NCBI GenBank assembly: GCA_036558305.1
Contig: DATBFX010000566.1
Location: forward strand, 1 to 55,154
Source: DATBFX01 sp036558305
GTDB taxonomy: Bacteria; Chloroflexota; Chloroflexia; Thermomicrobiales; UBA6265
Direction of reading: 5' to 3'
Length of the DNA stretch: 55,154 bases
Part shown: positions 17,845 through 26,286 of the stretch, piece after piece
Layout of the letters: each line of letters starts with the position of its first letter
Position numbering within the stretch: position 1 is the stretch's first letter
The notes under the pieces: generated by a model
Seen by the model: the letters and a program-made list of their open reading frames with translations, nothing else
The model's database searches: none
What the model was told of the DNA's origin: nothing
Position numbers and translations under genes: made by a program

Positions 17845-18342
17845 ATGCCCGTCGAACTCGGCGTTTTCGTCTTTCGTGGCCGTCACACCGCCAAGCAGGT
17901 GCTCGGCGAGGTGCGCGAAGGGGGGTTCGCCTGGATCGAAGACGTCGCCGTCGTCGAGCGCAACACGCGGGGCCGCCTCTCCGTCCACAGCACCTGGGCC
18001 CAAAACGAGGACGACCGCAAGGGTCTGGGGCTGGGGGCGCTCACGGGCGCGCTGGTCGGTGTCTTGATGGGACCGGCGGGAGTCGTGGTCGGCGCGGCCG
18101 TCGGTGCGACCGGCGGTGGCCTGGTCGGTTCGGGCATCGACATCGCCCAGTACGACCCGCGCCTGGAAGACGTCGCGAAAGCGCTGGAGCCAGACACGTC
18201 GGCGCTGATGCTGTGGGCCCAACCGACCGACGTCGAGGCGTTCGTCGCCGCCTTCCGGGCGCACGGTGCCAAGCTGATTCGCTCGTCGTTGAGCGACAAG
18301 CAGGCCCGCAAACTCCGGGCGGCCCTCCGGGTGGAGCCCTAG
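17845..18342 (+). CDS. DUF1269 family protein
   Basis: This is a 165-residue protein with an N-terminal beta-alpha segment (PVELGVFVF...AKQVLGEVRE), a central glycine/alanine-rich hydrophobic stretch that could cross the membrane twice (LGALTGALVGVLMGPAG, AAVGATGGGLVG), then a DPRLEDVAKALEP helix and a C-terminal ferredoxin-like segment ending KQARKLRAAL. This order is that of DUF1269, small proteins with a glycine-zipper-like membrane segment. The ATG at 17845 is chosen because GGGAGGAA lies just upstream. Function is not established for the family. Confidence 0.8.
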   Translation: MPVELGVFVFRGRHTAKQVLGEVREGGFAWIEDVAVVERNTRGRLSVHSTWAQNEDDRKGLGLGALTGALVGVLMGPAGVVVGAAVGATGGGLVGSGIDIAQYDPRLEDVAKALEPDTSALMLWAQPTDVEAFVAAFRAHGAKLIRSSLSDKQARKLRAALRVEP

Positions 18343-18518
18343 CGTGAACCGGCCGCCGCGGCATGGGAGGAGCCGGCGATGGCCATGCCGCACACCAGGC
18401 GGACCGCGACTCGTCGCGGTGACGCCGTACGCGCGGGCGCCTAACCGCAACCGTTGCCCGACGGACGGGACCACCGGTCGGTTGCGGATGCGACCCTCGC
18501 GCGGGTAAGGAGATGTCC

Positions 18519-20570
18519 ATGTGCGCCGCCGTTGCCGATGCCCTCGCGCCGACCGGGTCGGCTTTGCCCGCGGCATCCTCCGTCCTCGAGCGGCCGCACG
18601 TGGCGTTCGGGCGGGAGGTATGCGGCGACCTGGAGGCCGGGCTGCGGCGGGAGTGGCTCGTCACGAACGGACTGGGCGGCTACGCATCCGCCACGTTGCC
18701 CGGCGTCCTCAGCCGCTCCTACCACGGCTTACTCGTCGCCGCCCTCGAACCACCGGTGGCGCGGACGGTGCTCGTGGCGGGCGCGGTCGAATGGGTCACG
18801 TACGACGGCAAGCGGTGTCCGCTCTCGACGCACGAATTCGGCGAGGGAACGTTCGCCCCGGAGGGGTACCGATTCCTCGAATCGTTCCGCCTCGAAGGCA
18901 CGTTGCCGGTTTGGACCTTCGCCGTCGCCGATGCCCTGGTCGAGCGCCGGCTCTGGATGGCCGACGGCGCCAATACCACCTACGTCACCTACCGCCTGGT
19001 GCGCGGCAGCCGCCCGCTCGACCTGGAGGCGACGCCGCTCGTCACCTATCGCACCTTCCACGCCCTGGCGTCCGGCCGTGGGTGGACGATCGGCGTCGAT
19101 CCGCAGGCGCGGGGGGCGACCGTCCGCGCTTATGACGGCGCGAGGCCATTCTGGCTGCGTTCGGACCGGGCCGAGTTTCGCCCCGGCGGTGCCTGGTGGT
19201 GGGATTTCCGGCACCGCGCGGAATCGGAACGCGGCCTCGGCGACCACGGCGACCTGTTCGCCCCCGGCGACTTCGTCGCCCGCCTCGAACCCGGCCAATC
19301 GGTGGCGCTGGTCTACTCGACGGAGGAGGGAGCCGACCTGGACGCGGCCGCGAGCCTGACGGCCGCCCACCGGCGTCAGGAAACGCTCCTGAGTCGCGCC
19401 GGCGTCGAGCAGGCAGATCCCGTCGTCCAGCAGTTGGTGCTCGCCGCCGACCAATTCCTCGTCTCGCGACCGTTGCCGGACGACGCCGGTGGGCGCTCGG
19501 TGATCGCCGGCTACCACTGGTTCAACGACTGGGGCCGCGACACGATGATCTCGCTCCCCGGTCTCGCCCTCGCCACCGGGCGCGCCGGCGAGGCCGCGTC
19601 GATCCTGCGCACCTTCGCCAGGTTCCTCGCCGACGGTCTGCTGCCCAACAACTTCCCGGACAGTGCCGGCGTGATCCCCGGTTACAACACCGCCGACGCC
19701 ACCCTCTGGTACGTCCTCGCCATCCGTGCCTACCGGGAGGCGACCGGCGACGACCAACTCGTCGCCGACCTTCTCCCGGCGCTGCGCGAGATCGTCGAGC
19801 GCCACCTCGCCGGCACGCGCTACGCGATCGGCGTCGACCCGGCCGACGGTCTGCTGCGCGCCGGCGAACCGGGCGTGCAACTGACCTGGATGGACGCCAA
19901 AGTCGGCGATTGGGTCGTCACCCCCCGCATCGGCAAACCGGTCGAGATCAACGCCCTCTGGTACAACGTGTTGCGGACGGTCGCCACCTTCCTCAACACC
20001 GGCGGCGACGCGACCGCCGCCGGTCGCTACGACACCATGGCCGAGCGTGCCCGCGCCTCGTTCCGCGCCCGCTTCGTCCGTCCCGACCGCGACCACCTGG
20101 CCGACGTGGTCGATGGTCCGGATGGCGACGACTGGTCGATGCGGCCGAGTCAGGTCCTGGCTCTTTCGCTTCCGTACCCCTTACTGGAGGGAGACGAGGC
20201 CCGGACCGTCCTCGACGCCGCCGGACGCGCCCTTTTGACCAGCTACGGTCTGCGTTCGCTTTCCCCCGACGATCCGGCGTACCGCGGCACCTACGGCGGC
20301 GACCAGGTGCACCGCGACGGGGCGTACCACCAGGGACCGGTTTGGAGTTGGCTCCTCGGCGCCTACGCCGAGGCCCGGTACCGCCTCGATGGCGACACCG
20401 CCGCGGCCCTCGCCGTTTTGCGCCCGATCGGCGACCACCTGCGCGACGCCGGGCTCGGTTCGGTCTCGGAGATCTTCGAGGGCGATCCGCCGCACCTGCC
20501 CAAAGGCTGCATCGCCCAGGCCTGGGGCGTCGCCGAGATCCTGCGGGTCTGGCGGTTGGTGGCGGCGTGA
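18519..20570 (+). CDS. Amylo-alpha-1,6-glucosidase (glycogen debranching enzyme-like)
   Basis: This is a protein of about 683 residues that would hydrolyse alpha-1,6-linked glucose at branch points of glycogen or related glucans. The N-terminal domain begins REWLVTNGLGGYASATLPGV, then RSYHGLLVAA, as in the bacterial GDE N-terminal family. The C-terminal (alpha/alpha)6 barrel carries IAGYHWFNDWGRDTMISLPG near residue 330, the signature surrounding an active-site Asp in GDE enzymes, then DGLLPNNFPD and YHQGPVWSWLLGAY near the end. AAGGAG lies directly before an ATG at 18513 and 6 nt before the ATG at 18519, so 18519 is preferred. It is cytoplasmic. With the GH63-like enzyme it suggests local alpha-glucan metabolism. 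Confidence 0.92.
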   Translation: MCAAVADALAPTGSALPAASSVLERPHVAFGREVCGDLEAGLRREWLVTNGLGGYASATLPGVLSRSYHGLLVAALEPPVARTVLVAGAVEWVTYDGKRCPLSTHEFGEGTFAPEGYRFLESFRLEGTLPVWTFAVADALVERRLWMADGANTTYVTYRLVRGSRPLDLEATPLVTYRTFHALASGRGWTIGVDPQARGATVRAYDGARPFWLRSDRAEFRPGGAWWWDFRHRAESERGLGDHGDLFAPGDFVARLEPGQSVALVYSTEEGADLDAAASLTAAHRRQETLLSRAGVEQADPVVQQLVLAADQFLVSRPLPDDAGGRSVIAGYHWFNDWGRDTMISLPGLALATGRAGEAASILRTFARFLADGLLPNNFPDSAGVIPGYNTADATLWYVLAIRAYREATGDDQLVADLLPALREIVERHLAGTRYAIGVDPADGLLRAGEPGVQLTWMDAKVGDWVVTPRIGKPVEINALWYNVLRTVATFLNTGGDATAAGRYDTMAERARASFRARFVRPDRDHLADVVDGPDGDDWSMRPSQVLALSLPYPLLEGDEARTVLDAAGRALLTSYGLRSLSPDDPAYRGTYGGDQVHRDGAYHQGPVWSWLLGAYAEARYRLDGDTAAALAVLRPIGDHLRDAGLGSVSEIFEGDPPHLPKGCIAQAWGVAEILRVWRLVAA

Positions 20571-20656
20571 GCGGCGACGCCGTGGCGGCTCGCCTGCATC
20601 GTTTGAGTCACGCGAGCCGATGCCGCGGAACCGGCGGTTCTTGAGGATCCGCGTCG

Positions 20657-21463
20657 ATGGACCAGACACCGAAGCCGAGCAATTTTGACGTCTTCATCCT
20701 CGCGCTATCGGTGTTCTCCTTGGTCAACATCGTCTGGCTCTTCGTGCCCTTGTCCGATCAGGTTCTCCGCGTCGTCTTGATCATCGACGCACTCTGCATG
20801 GTCGCCTTCCTGACCGACTTCTTCCTGCGGCTCCGCCGTGCGCCCGCGCGGTCGGCCTACTTCATCCGGCAAAAGGGATGGCTCGACCTGCTGGGCAGTT
20901 TCCCGTTTCCGGTCCTGCGTCTGGCGCGGATTTTCCGGATCTTGCGCGTCTATCGGGGGATACGGAAGGACGGCGGCAAGGCGGTCTTTCGGCGGATGGT
21001 CGCCGACCTTGCCGGCAGCGCACTCCTCCTGGCCGTGTTCTTAACGATCGTGGTGCTTCAGTATGCGAGTATGGCCATCCTTTGGGCGGAGTCCGACAAG
21101 ACCGATGCGAACATCCACACCGCGTCCGATGCGATCTGGTGGTCGTACGTCACGATCACGACCGTCGGGTATGGCGATCGCTACCCCGTAACGGAGTGGG
21201 GCCGGCTTGTTGGAGTCCTGCTGCTGTCGACTGGCGTCGGCCTCTTTGCCGTCATCACGGGGTTCATTGCCAACGTCTTTCTGGCGCCGAGACGGGCCCA
21301 GGCGAATGCCGCGGCGGCTCAGCAGGACGCCCTGAACAACAGATTGCGTCAACTGGACGACCTGATCGCGCAACTTCGCCCCGCGGTATCGAGCCCGACC
21401 CTGTCGCCGGACAATGACGCGGGGCCGCGCGGTTCGCCGGCTCGCCAGGAGACAACGCCATGA
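20657..21463 (+). CDS. Voltage-gated-type potassium channel (six-helix, TVGYGD filter)
   Basis: This is a 268-residue K+ channel subunit. It has six hydrophobic segments. The S4-like helix LRLARIFRILRVYRGIRK carries regularly spaced arginines. The pore helix and filter DAIWWSYVTITTVGYGDRYP place TVGYGD at 169-174, the canonical K+ selectivity sequence. S6 is RLVGVLLLSTGVGLFAVITGFIANVF. A C-terminal coiled coil (QQDALNNRLRQLDDLIAQL) probably assists tetramer assembly. The stop overlaps the next start as ATGA, so it is cotranslated with the membrane protein downstream. A GAGG lies about 11 nt before the ATG. Confidence 0.93.
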   Translation: MDQTPKPSNFDVFILALSVFSLVNIVWLFVPLSDQVLRVVLIIDALCMVAFLTDFFLRLRRAPARSAYFIRQKGWLDLLGSFPFPVLRLARIFRILRVYRGIRKDGGKAVFRRMVADLAGSALLLAVFLTIVVLQYASMAILWAESDKTDANIHTASDAIWWSYVTITTVGYGDRYPVTEWGRLVGVLLLSTGVGLFAVITGFIANVFLAPRRAQANAAAAQQDALNNRLRQLDDLIAQLRPAVSSPTLSPDNDAGPRGSPARQETTP

Positions 21464-22878
21464 CACCCGATCACACTAGCGAGAGCACGCTGACGGCAGT
21501 CGCCACTCCCCACGATGTGCGCTGGAAGCGCTGGCTTCGCCGGGTCCTCCTCGTCGTCTCCTGCCTCTGCGTCGCGCTGTCGGTCATCCTGATCTGGCTG
21601 CGCATCCAGATCGACGACACCGATCGGTTCGTGCGCACCGTCTCGCCCGTCGCCTCCAACGCGGCGATTCAGGAGGCCGTGATCGTCGCGATCACCGATC
21701 GGTTCTCCGCGTGGCTCGACGACGCGACGACGCGGGACACGCTCGGCGATCGCCAGCGGTATCTGGCCGCCCCGCTGAACTCGTTGCTGACCGACTTCGT
21801 CGAAAAGACCGTCCGCGAGGTCGTCACCTCCGACCAATTCCAGCAGTTCTGGGTGACCGCGAGGGAGACCATCCATCCCTATTTGTCCGCGCTCCTGACG
21901 GGGAGCAGCACCGCCAACATGACGACCGCGAACGGGAAGGTCTCGGTCAATCTCTCCCCCATCGTCCAGGCCGTCGTCGATCGGCTGGACGCGCGGGGGA
22001 TCGACATCTTCGACCGTCTCCCCAGCGACAGGGTCGACGTCTCGATCGTCGTCGCCGATTCCCCCGAGTTGGCCAACGTGCAGGGAACCGTCCACACGTT
22101 GTACTCGCTCACCGTGCTCTTCCCGATCGTGGCGCTCCTCGCCCTCGGCGGCTATTTGTGGCTGTCGCTCGATCGGCGCCTGGGAGTCGTCTGGGCGGGT
22201 CTCGGTCTCGCGACCACGATGGCGGTACTCTTGCTGGTGCTCGCCCTGGCCCGCTGGCGGTACATCGATGGTCTGGATTCGGACGTCAATCAAGCGGCGG
22301 CCAAAGCCTTCTTCGACATCCTCGGTCGCTACCTGCGGGCGGCCATCCGGTTGATCGCCCTCCTCGGTCTCGTGGTCGCGGCGATCGCCCTCCTTACGCG
22401 GCCGAAGGATTCGGTCGGCCGCGTGCGCGTCGTGACGGCGCGCTGGCTGACGGGAGCCAGACGGGTCGGCGAGCGGGGATTCGCCCGGCTCGACCAATCC
22501 TGGATCGAACGGAATCGCGCGGTCCTCTTGGGCGTCCTCATCGCCGTCTTTTGCCTCTGCGTCATCACGCCGAACCGCATCACCCAGGGTTGGGGCCGCG
22601 CCGTTCTGTTGATCACCGCCGTCGGCTTCGTCCTGATCTGGTTGGCCACCCGCTCCGCGACGCGCCTCGAGACCGCACCCGCCGCCGTCGGTCTGGTGTC
22701 GCCCATGGTCACGGTCCCGTCAGCAGCCAGGACCGCGGTCCAAGGGGAAAGCCAGGACGGCGGAGCCTCGAGCCAAGACGCGGCCAGGCAGTCGCTGCTT
22801 GCGTTGACGCGCGACTTGTCCGCCGACGATCTCAAGGTGTTGAGTCGCATCGCCGGCGCCTTGCGCGACACCTCGTGA
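21460..22878 (+). CDS. Integral membrane protein of unknown function
   Basis: This 472-residue protein has one N-terminal membrane helix (VLLVVSCLCVALSVILIWL, about 29-47) and a long extracytoplasmic segment that begins DDTDRFVRTVSPVASNAAIQ and includes DRLPSDRVDVSIVVADSPEL. Four or five helices follow between about 208 and 395, then a cytoplasmic tail containing LALTRDLSADDLKVLSRIAG. The DTDRFV-x-TV-x-P-x-A start of the outer domain recurs in membrane proteins of unknown role in actinobacteria and Chloroflexota. Its ATG overlaps the stop of the K+ channel gene by four bases, which argues for a functional link such as an accessory subunit. That link is inferred. Confidence 0.75.
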   Translation: MTPDHTSESTLTAVATPHDVRWKRWLRRVLLVVSCLCVALSVILIWLRIQIDDTDRFVRTVSPVASNAAIQEAVIVAITDRFSAWLDDATTRDTLGDRQRYLAAPLNSLLTDFVEKTVREVVTSDQFQQFWVTARETIHPYLSALLTGSSTANMTTANGKVSVNLSPIVQAVVDRLDARGIDIFDRLPSDRVDVSIVVADSPELANVQGTVHTLYSLTVLFPIVALLALGGYLWLSLDRRLGVVWAGLGLATTMAVLLLVLALARWRYIDGLDSDVNQAAAKAFFDILGRYLRAAIRLIALLGLVVAAIALLTRPKDSVGRVRVVTARWLTGARRVGERGFARLDQSWIERNRAVLLGVLIAVFCLCVITPNRITQGWGRAVLLITAVGFVLIWLATRSATRLETAPAAVGLVSPMVTVPSAARTAVQGESQDGGASSQDAARQSLLALTRDLSADDLKVLSRIAGALRDTS

Positions 22879-22922
22879 TCGTTGGACCCGAACTGCGCGG
22901 AGCGCGTTTGGGTGACGCGGCT

Positions 22923-23606
22923 TCAGGCGATCGGGTACGTCGCGACGTTGAAGAGACCGACGACGAGTAGCACACACGCGATGGCCACGAGAGCCATCCG
23001 GGCGGGGATCCATCGCACGCGTGGGGCGATACCGCAAAAAAAGAGGACCGTTGCCAGGATGACCGTGTTGAGGACGTAGTCGTCGCTCCGGTCGTTGTCC
23101 TTCTGACCTTCCGCGAAGGTGTCGCCGGCATCGGCCTCGAGTTGGTCCGCTTTCGCGGATTCCGGGAGCGCGTATTCCGCCATCGCAAATGGCGATGGCG
23201 GCGCGTCCGCATTCGTCAGCGGGGACGTTGCGATCCAGGCGTTGAACGCCGGCAGGAACGCGGGACGAAACCGGGCGACGTAGAAGTCCGCGAGCTTGGT
23301 GTTTCCTTGGGCGTAGGCATTGACGAAGTTGGTGAACGTCGTGACGTCGATGATGGTAAGTTGGTGAGCGAGGGCGGTCTGGCTCGCCGACTGAATCCTC
23401 AGCGACGATGCCTGGGCGTACTTCGCCGACTGCTCGCCGTTCCACAGGTTCGCCTGATAGGCACTCCAGGCCGCCGCCAGCGACGCGACCGCGAGGATGG
23501 CGACGATCGCGGAATCGATCGCCGGCTCCCAGGTCGTCCAGCGACGCGTCCTTTTGGGGCCCGCGGTCTCTGCATTCGAGGAGTTCGGGTCATCGGCGGG
23601 TGTCAT
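22923..23606 (-). CDS. DUF4337-like membrane protein
   Basis: This is a 227-residue protein with a charged N-terminus, one membrane helix (AIVAILAVASLAAAWSAYQANLWNGEQ, about 34-60), a helical outer region of about 110 residues, and two C-terminal helices (NTVILATVLFFCG and MALVAIACVLLVVGLFNVAT). The AAWSAYQANLWNGEQ and NDRSDDYVLNTVILA patterns occur in proteins grouped as DUF4337 or similar, with unknown function. It converges with the preceding membrane protein gene. A copy of the core repeat motif lies about 100 bases upstream of its start. Confidence 0.65.
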   Translation of the reverse strand: MTPADDPNSSNAETAGPKRTRRWTTWEPAIDSAIVAILAVASLAAAWSAYQANLWNGEQSAKYAQASSLRIQSASQTALAHQLTIIDVTTFTNFVNAYAQGNTKLADFYVARFRPAFLPAFNAWIATSPLTNADAPPSPFAMAEYALPESAKADQLEADAGDTFAEGQKDNDRSDDYVLNTVILATVLFFCGIAPRVRWIPARMALVAIACVLLVVGLFNVATYPIA

Positions 23607-23703
23607 GGTTCGAAGACTCCGCCGCGGACGCTTCGGCCCATTCTCCCCCTCGCCCGACAGGTATTCCTGGAGTAGTTCGCCTATGCGACGCTACCGGCGA
23701 GAC

Positions 23704-23736
23704 GGTCGTACCGGCATCCTGCCAAGGGAGTATTCG
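23704..23736. repeat. Single copy of the dispersed core motif
   Basis: GGTCGTACCGGCATCCT followed by GCCAAGGGAGTATTCGG matches the core at 5165-5200, 6221-6258 and 17676-17707 at most positions. No inverted partner was found nearby. It lies between the divergent DUF4337-like and hicA genes; the rest of the 23607-23900 gap shows only a weak TAAGAT -10-like box. Confidence 0.6.
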
Positions 23737-23900
23737 GTGCGTGCTGTCGATGCTCGTCCGTCTTTCTGCCGGGGAATGTCGATTGTAAGATGTCCCGTGC
23801 GTGGTGGTAGCCGATGCCTACCTTTTTCCTCGACGAACGGCGCGTGTCATTGCGCCGCCTACCCACGGGACGTCGTGGGAGACGCGAAATAGGAGAAGAC

Positions 23901-24128
23901 ATGGCATCGGGTAGACTACCGATCCTCAAAGGGCGCGAGGTGATTCTCGCGCTCGAGCGGGCAGGGTTCAACGTCACCGGCGGAACCGAGCACGCCAAGT
24001 TTCGGGGGCCTGCCGGTCAGATCGTGATCGTTCCGAACCACCCAGGAGAGGATGTGAAACCGGGCACGCTTCGCAACACCCTCAGGCAAGCGGGACTGAC
24101 CCAGGAAGAGTTCCACAGGTATCTCTAG
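23901..24128 (+). CDS. hicA: HicA-type mRNA interferase toxin, module 1
   Basis: This 75-residue double-stranded-RNA-binding-fold toxin would cleave mRNAs when not neutralised. It contains LKGREVILALERAGFNVTGGTEHAKFRG, where HicA proteins have G-F-x-x-x-x-x-x-G-S-H with the catalytic His; here the His is in TEHAKF. VIVPNHPGEDVKPGTLRNTLRQAGLTQEEF completes the family pattern. The ATG at 23901 is chosen because AGGAGAAG lies just upstream. The HicB antitoxin gene starts 10 bases after its stop, the usual hicAB order. Confidence 0.9.
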   Translation: MASGRLPILKGREVILALERAGFNVTGGTEHAKFRGPAGQIVIVPNHPGEDVKPGTLRNTLRQAGLTQEEFHRYL

Positions 24129-24137
24129 GAGACCTCC

Positions 24138-24374
24138 ATGCGCTTTGTCGTCGTTCTCGAACCGGATCATGAGGTCGGTGGGTTCAATGTCGCGGTTCCC
24201 GCTCTGCCTGGCTGCTATACCCAGGGCGACACGGTAAACGAGTGCCTTGCGCGGGCCCAGGATGCGATCGCGATGTACCTTGAAGGTGAGACACGCGAGA
24301 GCCTGCGCGCGGCGGGGGTCGATCCCGATCTTATCGTCGACGTTGTCGAAGTAGCGTCACCTGTTCTGAGTTAA
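24138..24374 (+). CDS. hicB: HicB-type antitoxin, module 1
   Basis: This 78-residue antitoxin would bind HicA and mask its active site. FVVVLEPDHEVGGFNVAVPALPGCYTQGDTVNECL is the partial RNase-H-like HicB fold, with the ALPGCYTQGDT hallmark, followed by ARAQDAIAMYLEG. There is no obvious DNA-binding domain after residue 60, so this is the short HicB type. A GGAGACC ribosome-binding site overlaps the end of hicA. A second HicAB pair of different sequence starts 50 bases downstream. Confidence 0.9.
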   Translation: MRFVVVLEPDHEVGGFNVAVPALPGCYTQGDTVNECLARAQDAIAMYLEGETRESLRAAGVDPDLIVDVVEVASPVLS

Positions 24375-24424
24375 CAGACAGGGGCTCGGCCGGTAGGTGG
24401 GACCACGGGCGCTCAAAGATTGCC

Positions 24425-24637
24425 ATGCCGAGAAAGCTCAGGGAACTGAGAGCCGATCTGCGCCGGTTTGGCTGGGTTCTGGTGCGGCAAACCGGGTGTC
24501 ATCAGACCTGGCGGCATCCCGAATTGCCGGGAGTGAGCAGTAGACTGTCGGGTGGCGACGGCGATGAGGCCAAGCCGTATCAGGAGCGGGACGTTGCTCG
24601 CGCCATGGATGTCACGAGAAAGGAGCACGGCGAATGA
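24425..24637 (+). CDS. hicA: HicA-type toxin, module 2
   Basis: This 70-residue HicA protein contains KLRELRADLRRFGWVLVRQTGCHQTWRHPE, in which the His of CHQTWRHP corresponds to the catalytic position. Its second half (LSGGDGDEAKPYQERDVARAMD) differs from module 1, so it is not a recent duplicate. It ends in ATGA overlap with the downstream hicB. The ribosome-binding site is weak. Confidence 0.82.
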   Translation: MPRKLRELRADLRRFGWVLVRQTGCHQTWRHPELPGVSSRLSGGDGDEAKPYQERDVARAMDVTRKEHGE

Positions 24638-24873
24638 GCGGCCCGAACACTCAACTCCGCTACTCGATGCTGATTCAATGGTCGGAAGAGGATGCTGCGT
24701 ATCTCGCGACGCTTCCCGAGTGGGAGGGGCGGGTCTTCAATCCGGTCACCCACGGAGACACCTACGAGGCGGCCGTTCGGAACGGGCGCCTCGCGCTCGA
24801 AGATCTGGTCGCCTTGGCCGAGGAGCACGGAGAACCTCTACCCGTGCCCCGTTTCCTCGATGTCGCCGCTTGA
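24634..24873 (+). CDS. hicB: HicB-type antitoxin, module 2
   Basis: This 79-residue HicB-like antitoxin reads YSMLIQWSEEDAAYLATLPEWEGR, then THGDTYEAAVRNGRLALEDLV, the classical HicB arrangement of an inhibitory beta sheet and the G-x-T-x-x-E-A helix. Its ATG overlaps the hicA stop by four bases, ensuring coupled synthesis of toxin and antitoxin. No C-terminal ribbon-helix-helix or XRE domain is present. Confidence 0.85.
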   Translation: MSGPNTQLRYSMLIQWSEEDAAYLATLPEWEGRVFNPVTHGDTYEAAVRNGRLALEDLVALAEEHGEPLPVPRFLDVAA

Positions 24874-24909
24874 TTGGCGCGCGTTCCGCGCCGGGGAGAG
24901 GAGGGCCTG

Positions 24910-25476
24910 GTGTCCAACGACGACCTGATCTTCACGACCCCTCCGCCCAGCATCGTCTCGTGCGATCCGGTGCCGGGATTCAGCCCGCGCATCGGGCGCT
25001 ACGTGGCCCAGCTTGCCGAGACCAGGCAGGAGTTGCTGAGGCAGACGGTGAGCCTCACCCCCGACCAGTTGAGTTGGTATCCCAACGAGCAGGTGGAGTC
25101 GATCGGGACGCAGTTGCTGCACGTGGCGGCGATCGAGTGGTCCTGGATCTTCGAGGACGTATTCGGTCGGCCGGGCGAGGAGTACGACGGGTGGGAAGAG
25201 GCGCTGCCGCTCCGTCTCGGGTTGCCGCAGGTGCGGGATCGGCCGCTGGCGTACTTCACGGATCGGCTGGATCGCGTGCGCGAGGAGGCGCTGGCGGTGT
25301 TGCGTGGGCTGACCGACGACGACCTGTCCCGACTGGTGCCGGTCGCGCCCGCGGAGCCGGTGACCGAGGTGTTCACGGTCGATTGGGTGCTGTTCCACCT
25401 GGTTCATCACGAGGCGCACCACGCCGGTCAGGTGGAACTGCTGGTGCGGTTGCTGCCGCCCGACCTCGCCACGTAG
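24910..25476 (+). CDS. DinB-family protein
   Basis: This 188-residue four-helix-bundle protein is of the DinB/YfiT type, whose members use three His ligands for a metal and often act as thiol-dependent transferases or hydrolases. The His ligands are probably in LLHVAAIEWSW and in VLFHLVHHEAHHAGQVELL near the C-terminus; the HHExHHxGQ motif is the family signature. The LSWYPNEQVESIG segment is also typical. The start is the GTG at 24910 preceded by GAGGAGGG. It follows the second hicAB pair on the same strand at 36 bases, although a functional link is doubtful. Confidence 0.88.
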   Translation: MSNDDLIFTTPPPSIVSCDPVPGFSPRIGRYVAQLAETRQELLRQTVSLTPDQLSWYPNEQVESIGTQLLHVAAIEWSWIFEDVFGRPGEEYDGWEEALPLRLGLPQVRDRPLAYFTDRLDRVREEALAVLRGLTDDDLSRLVPVAPAEPVTEVFTVDWVLFHLVHHEAHHAGQVELLVRLLPPDLAT

Positions 25477-25488
25477 ACGGGCTGACCT

Positions 25489-26232
25489 TCAACCGGTAGA
25501 CCACCGGGCGGTCCACCAATCGAGGTACGGCATACCGCTTGCCGCCGCGATCGCGCGCATCTTCGCCACGTCGAGCCCGACGCGGCGAAACGCGATCGAT
25601 AACTCGTCGTCCGATGCCTCGATCACCGCGTATTCCGCCCAATCGACGTCGTGGTTGACGGGAAGGTCGGGCCCGCCGGGACCGACGCCCGGCAGACCGA
25701 TGCTGCCCGGGTTGACGATGTGGATCTGCCCGTGGCGGCGCAGCAGTTGGACGTGGGTGTGACCGCCGGCGAAGACGTCGGCGTCGTAACCGGCAAACAT
25801 CGACGCGATGTCGGTCGCGGGTGTCGTGGCCGCGATCACGTCGTCGAGCGAATGTGGGGCGGCGTGGAAGGCGAGCAGGGTGCGGCCGTGGCCGAGGTCG
25901 ATTCGGTAGGTGACCGGCAACCTACCGATAAACGATCGGTCGCCCGCCGAGAGTTGACCGGCGCACCAGCGTGTCAACCCGACGATGGGAGCGGTGGTCG
26001 CGGGTTCGGCGGCGAGCGGCGGGTCGGGGATGAGCCAGGCGTCGGTGTTGCCAAGGACGCACGGGCAGCCGAGGTCGCGCAGGCGGGCGACGACCGCACC
26101 GGGTTGCGGGCCGAGCGCGGCGACGTCGCCGAGGCAGACGATCTGGTCGACCCGGTCGCGGTCGAGACGGGCGAGGATCGTCTCCAGTGCCGTCGGGTTG
26201 CCGTGGATGTCGGCGATCAGACCGATGCGCAT
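25489..26232 (-). CDS. Metallophosphoesterase (calcineurin-like, YfcE/DR1281 type)
   Basis: This is a soluble phosphoesterase of about 247 residues with a dinuclear metal site. It starts MRIGLIADIHGNPTALETIL (D8, H10), then IVCLGDVAALGPQPG (GD motif), CVLGNTDAWL (GN-x-D/H) and VFAGGHTHVQLLRRHG, the four metal-binding blocks of the calcineurin-like family in order. NPGSIGLPG follows as in YfcE-type enzymes. The ATG at 26232 begins exactly at the family N-terminus; an ATG 21 nt upstream is possible, and neither has a strong ribosome-binding site. Confidence 0.9.
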   Translation of the reverse strand: MRIGLIADIHGNPTALETILARLDRDRVDQIVCLGDVAALGPQPGAVVARLRDLGCPCVLGNTDAWLIPDPPLAAEPATTAPIVGLTRWCAGQLSAGDRSFIGRLPVTYRIDLGHGRTLLAFHAAPHSLDDVIAATTPATDIASMFAGYDADVFAGGHTHVQLLRRHGQIHIVNPGSIGLPGVGPGGPDLPVNHDVDWAEYAVIEASDDELSIAFRRVGLDVAKMRAIAAASGMPYLDWWTARWSTG

Positions 26233-26286
26233 CGAGGGGAGCCCTGCGCCCATTTGGGCGTCACTGGCCGGTTCGGGAGCAATGGA

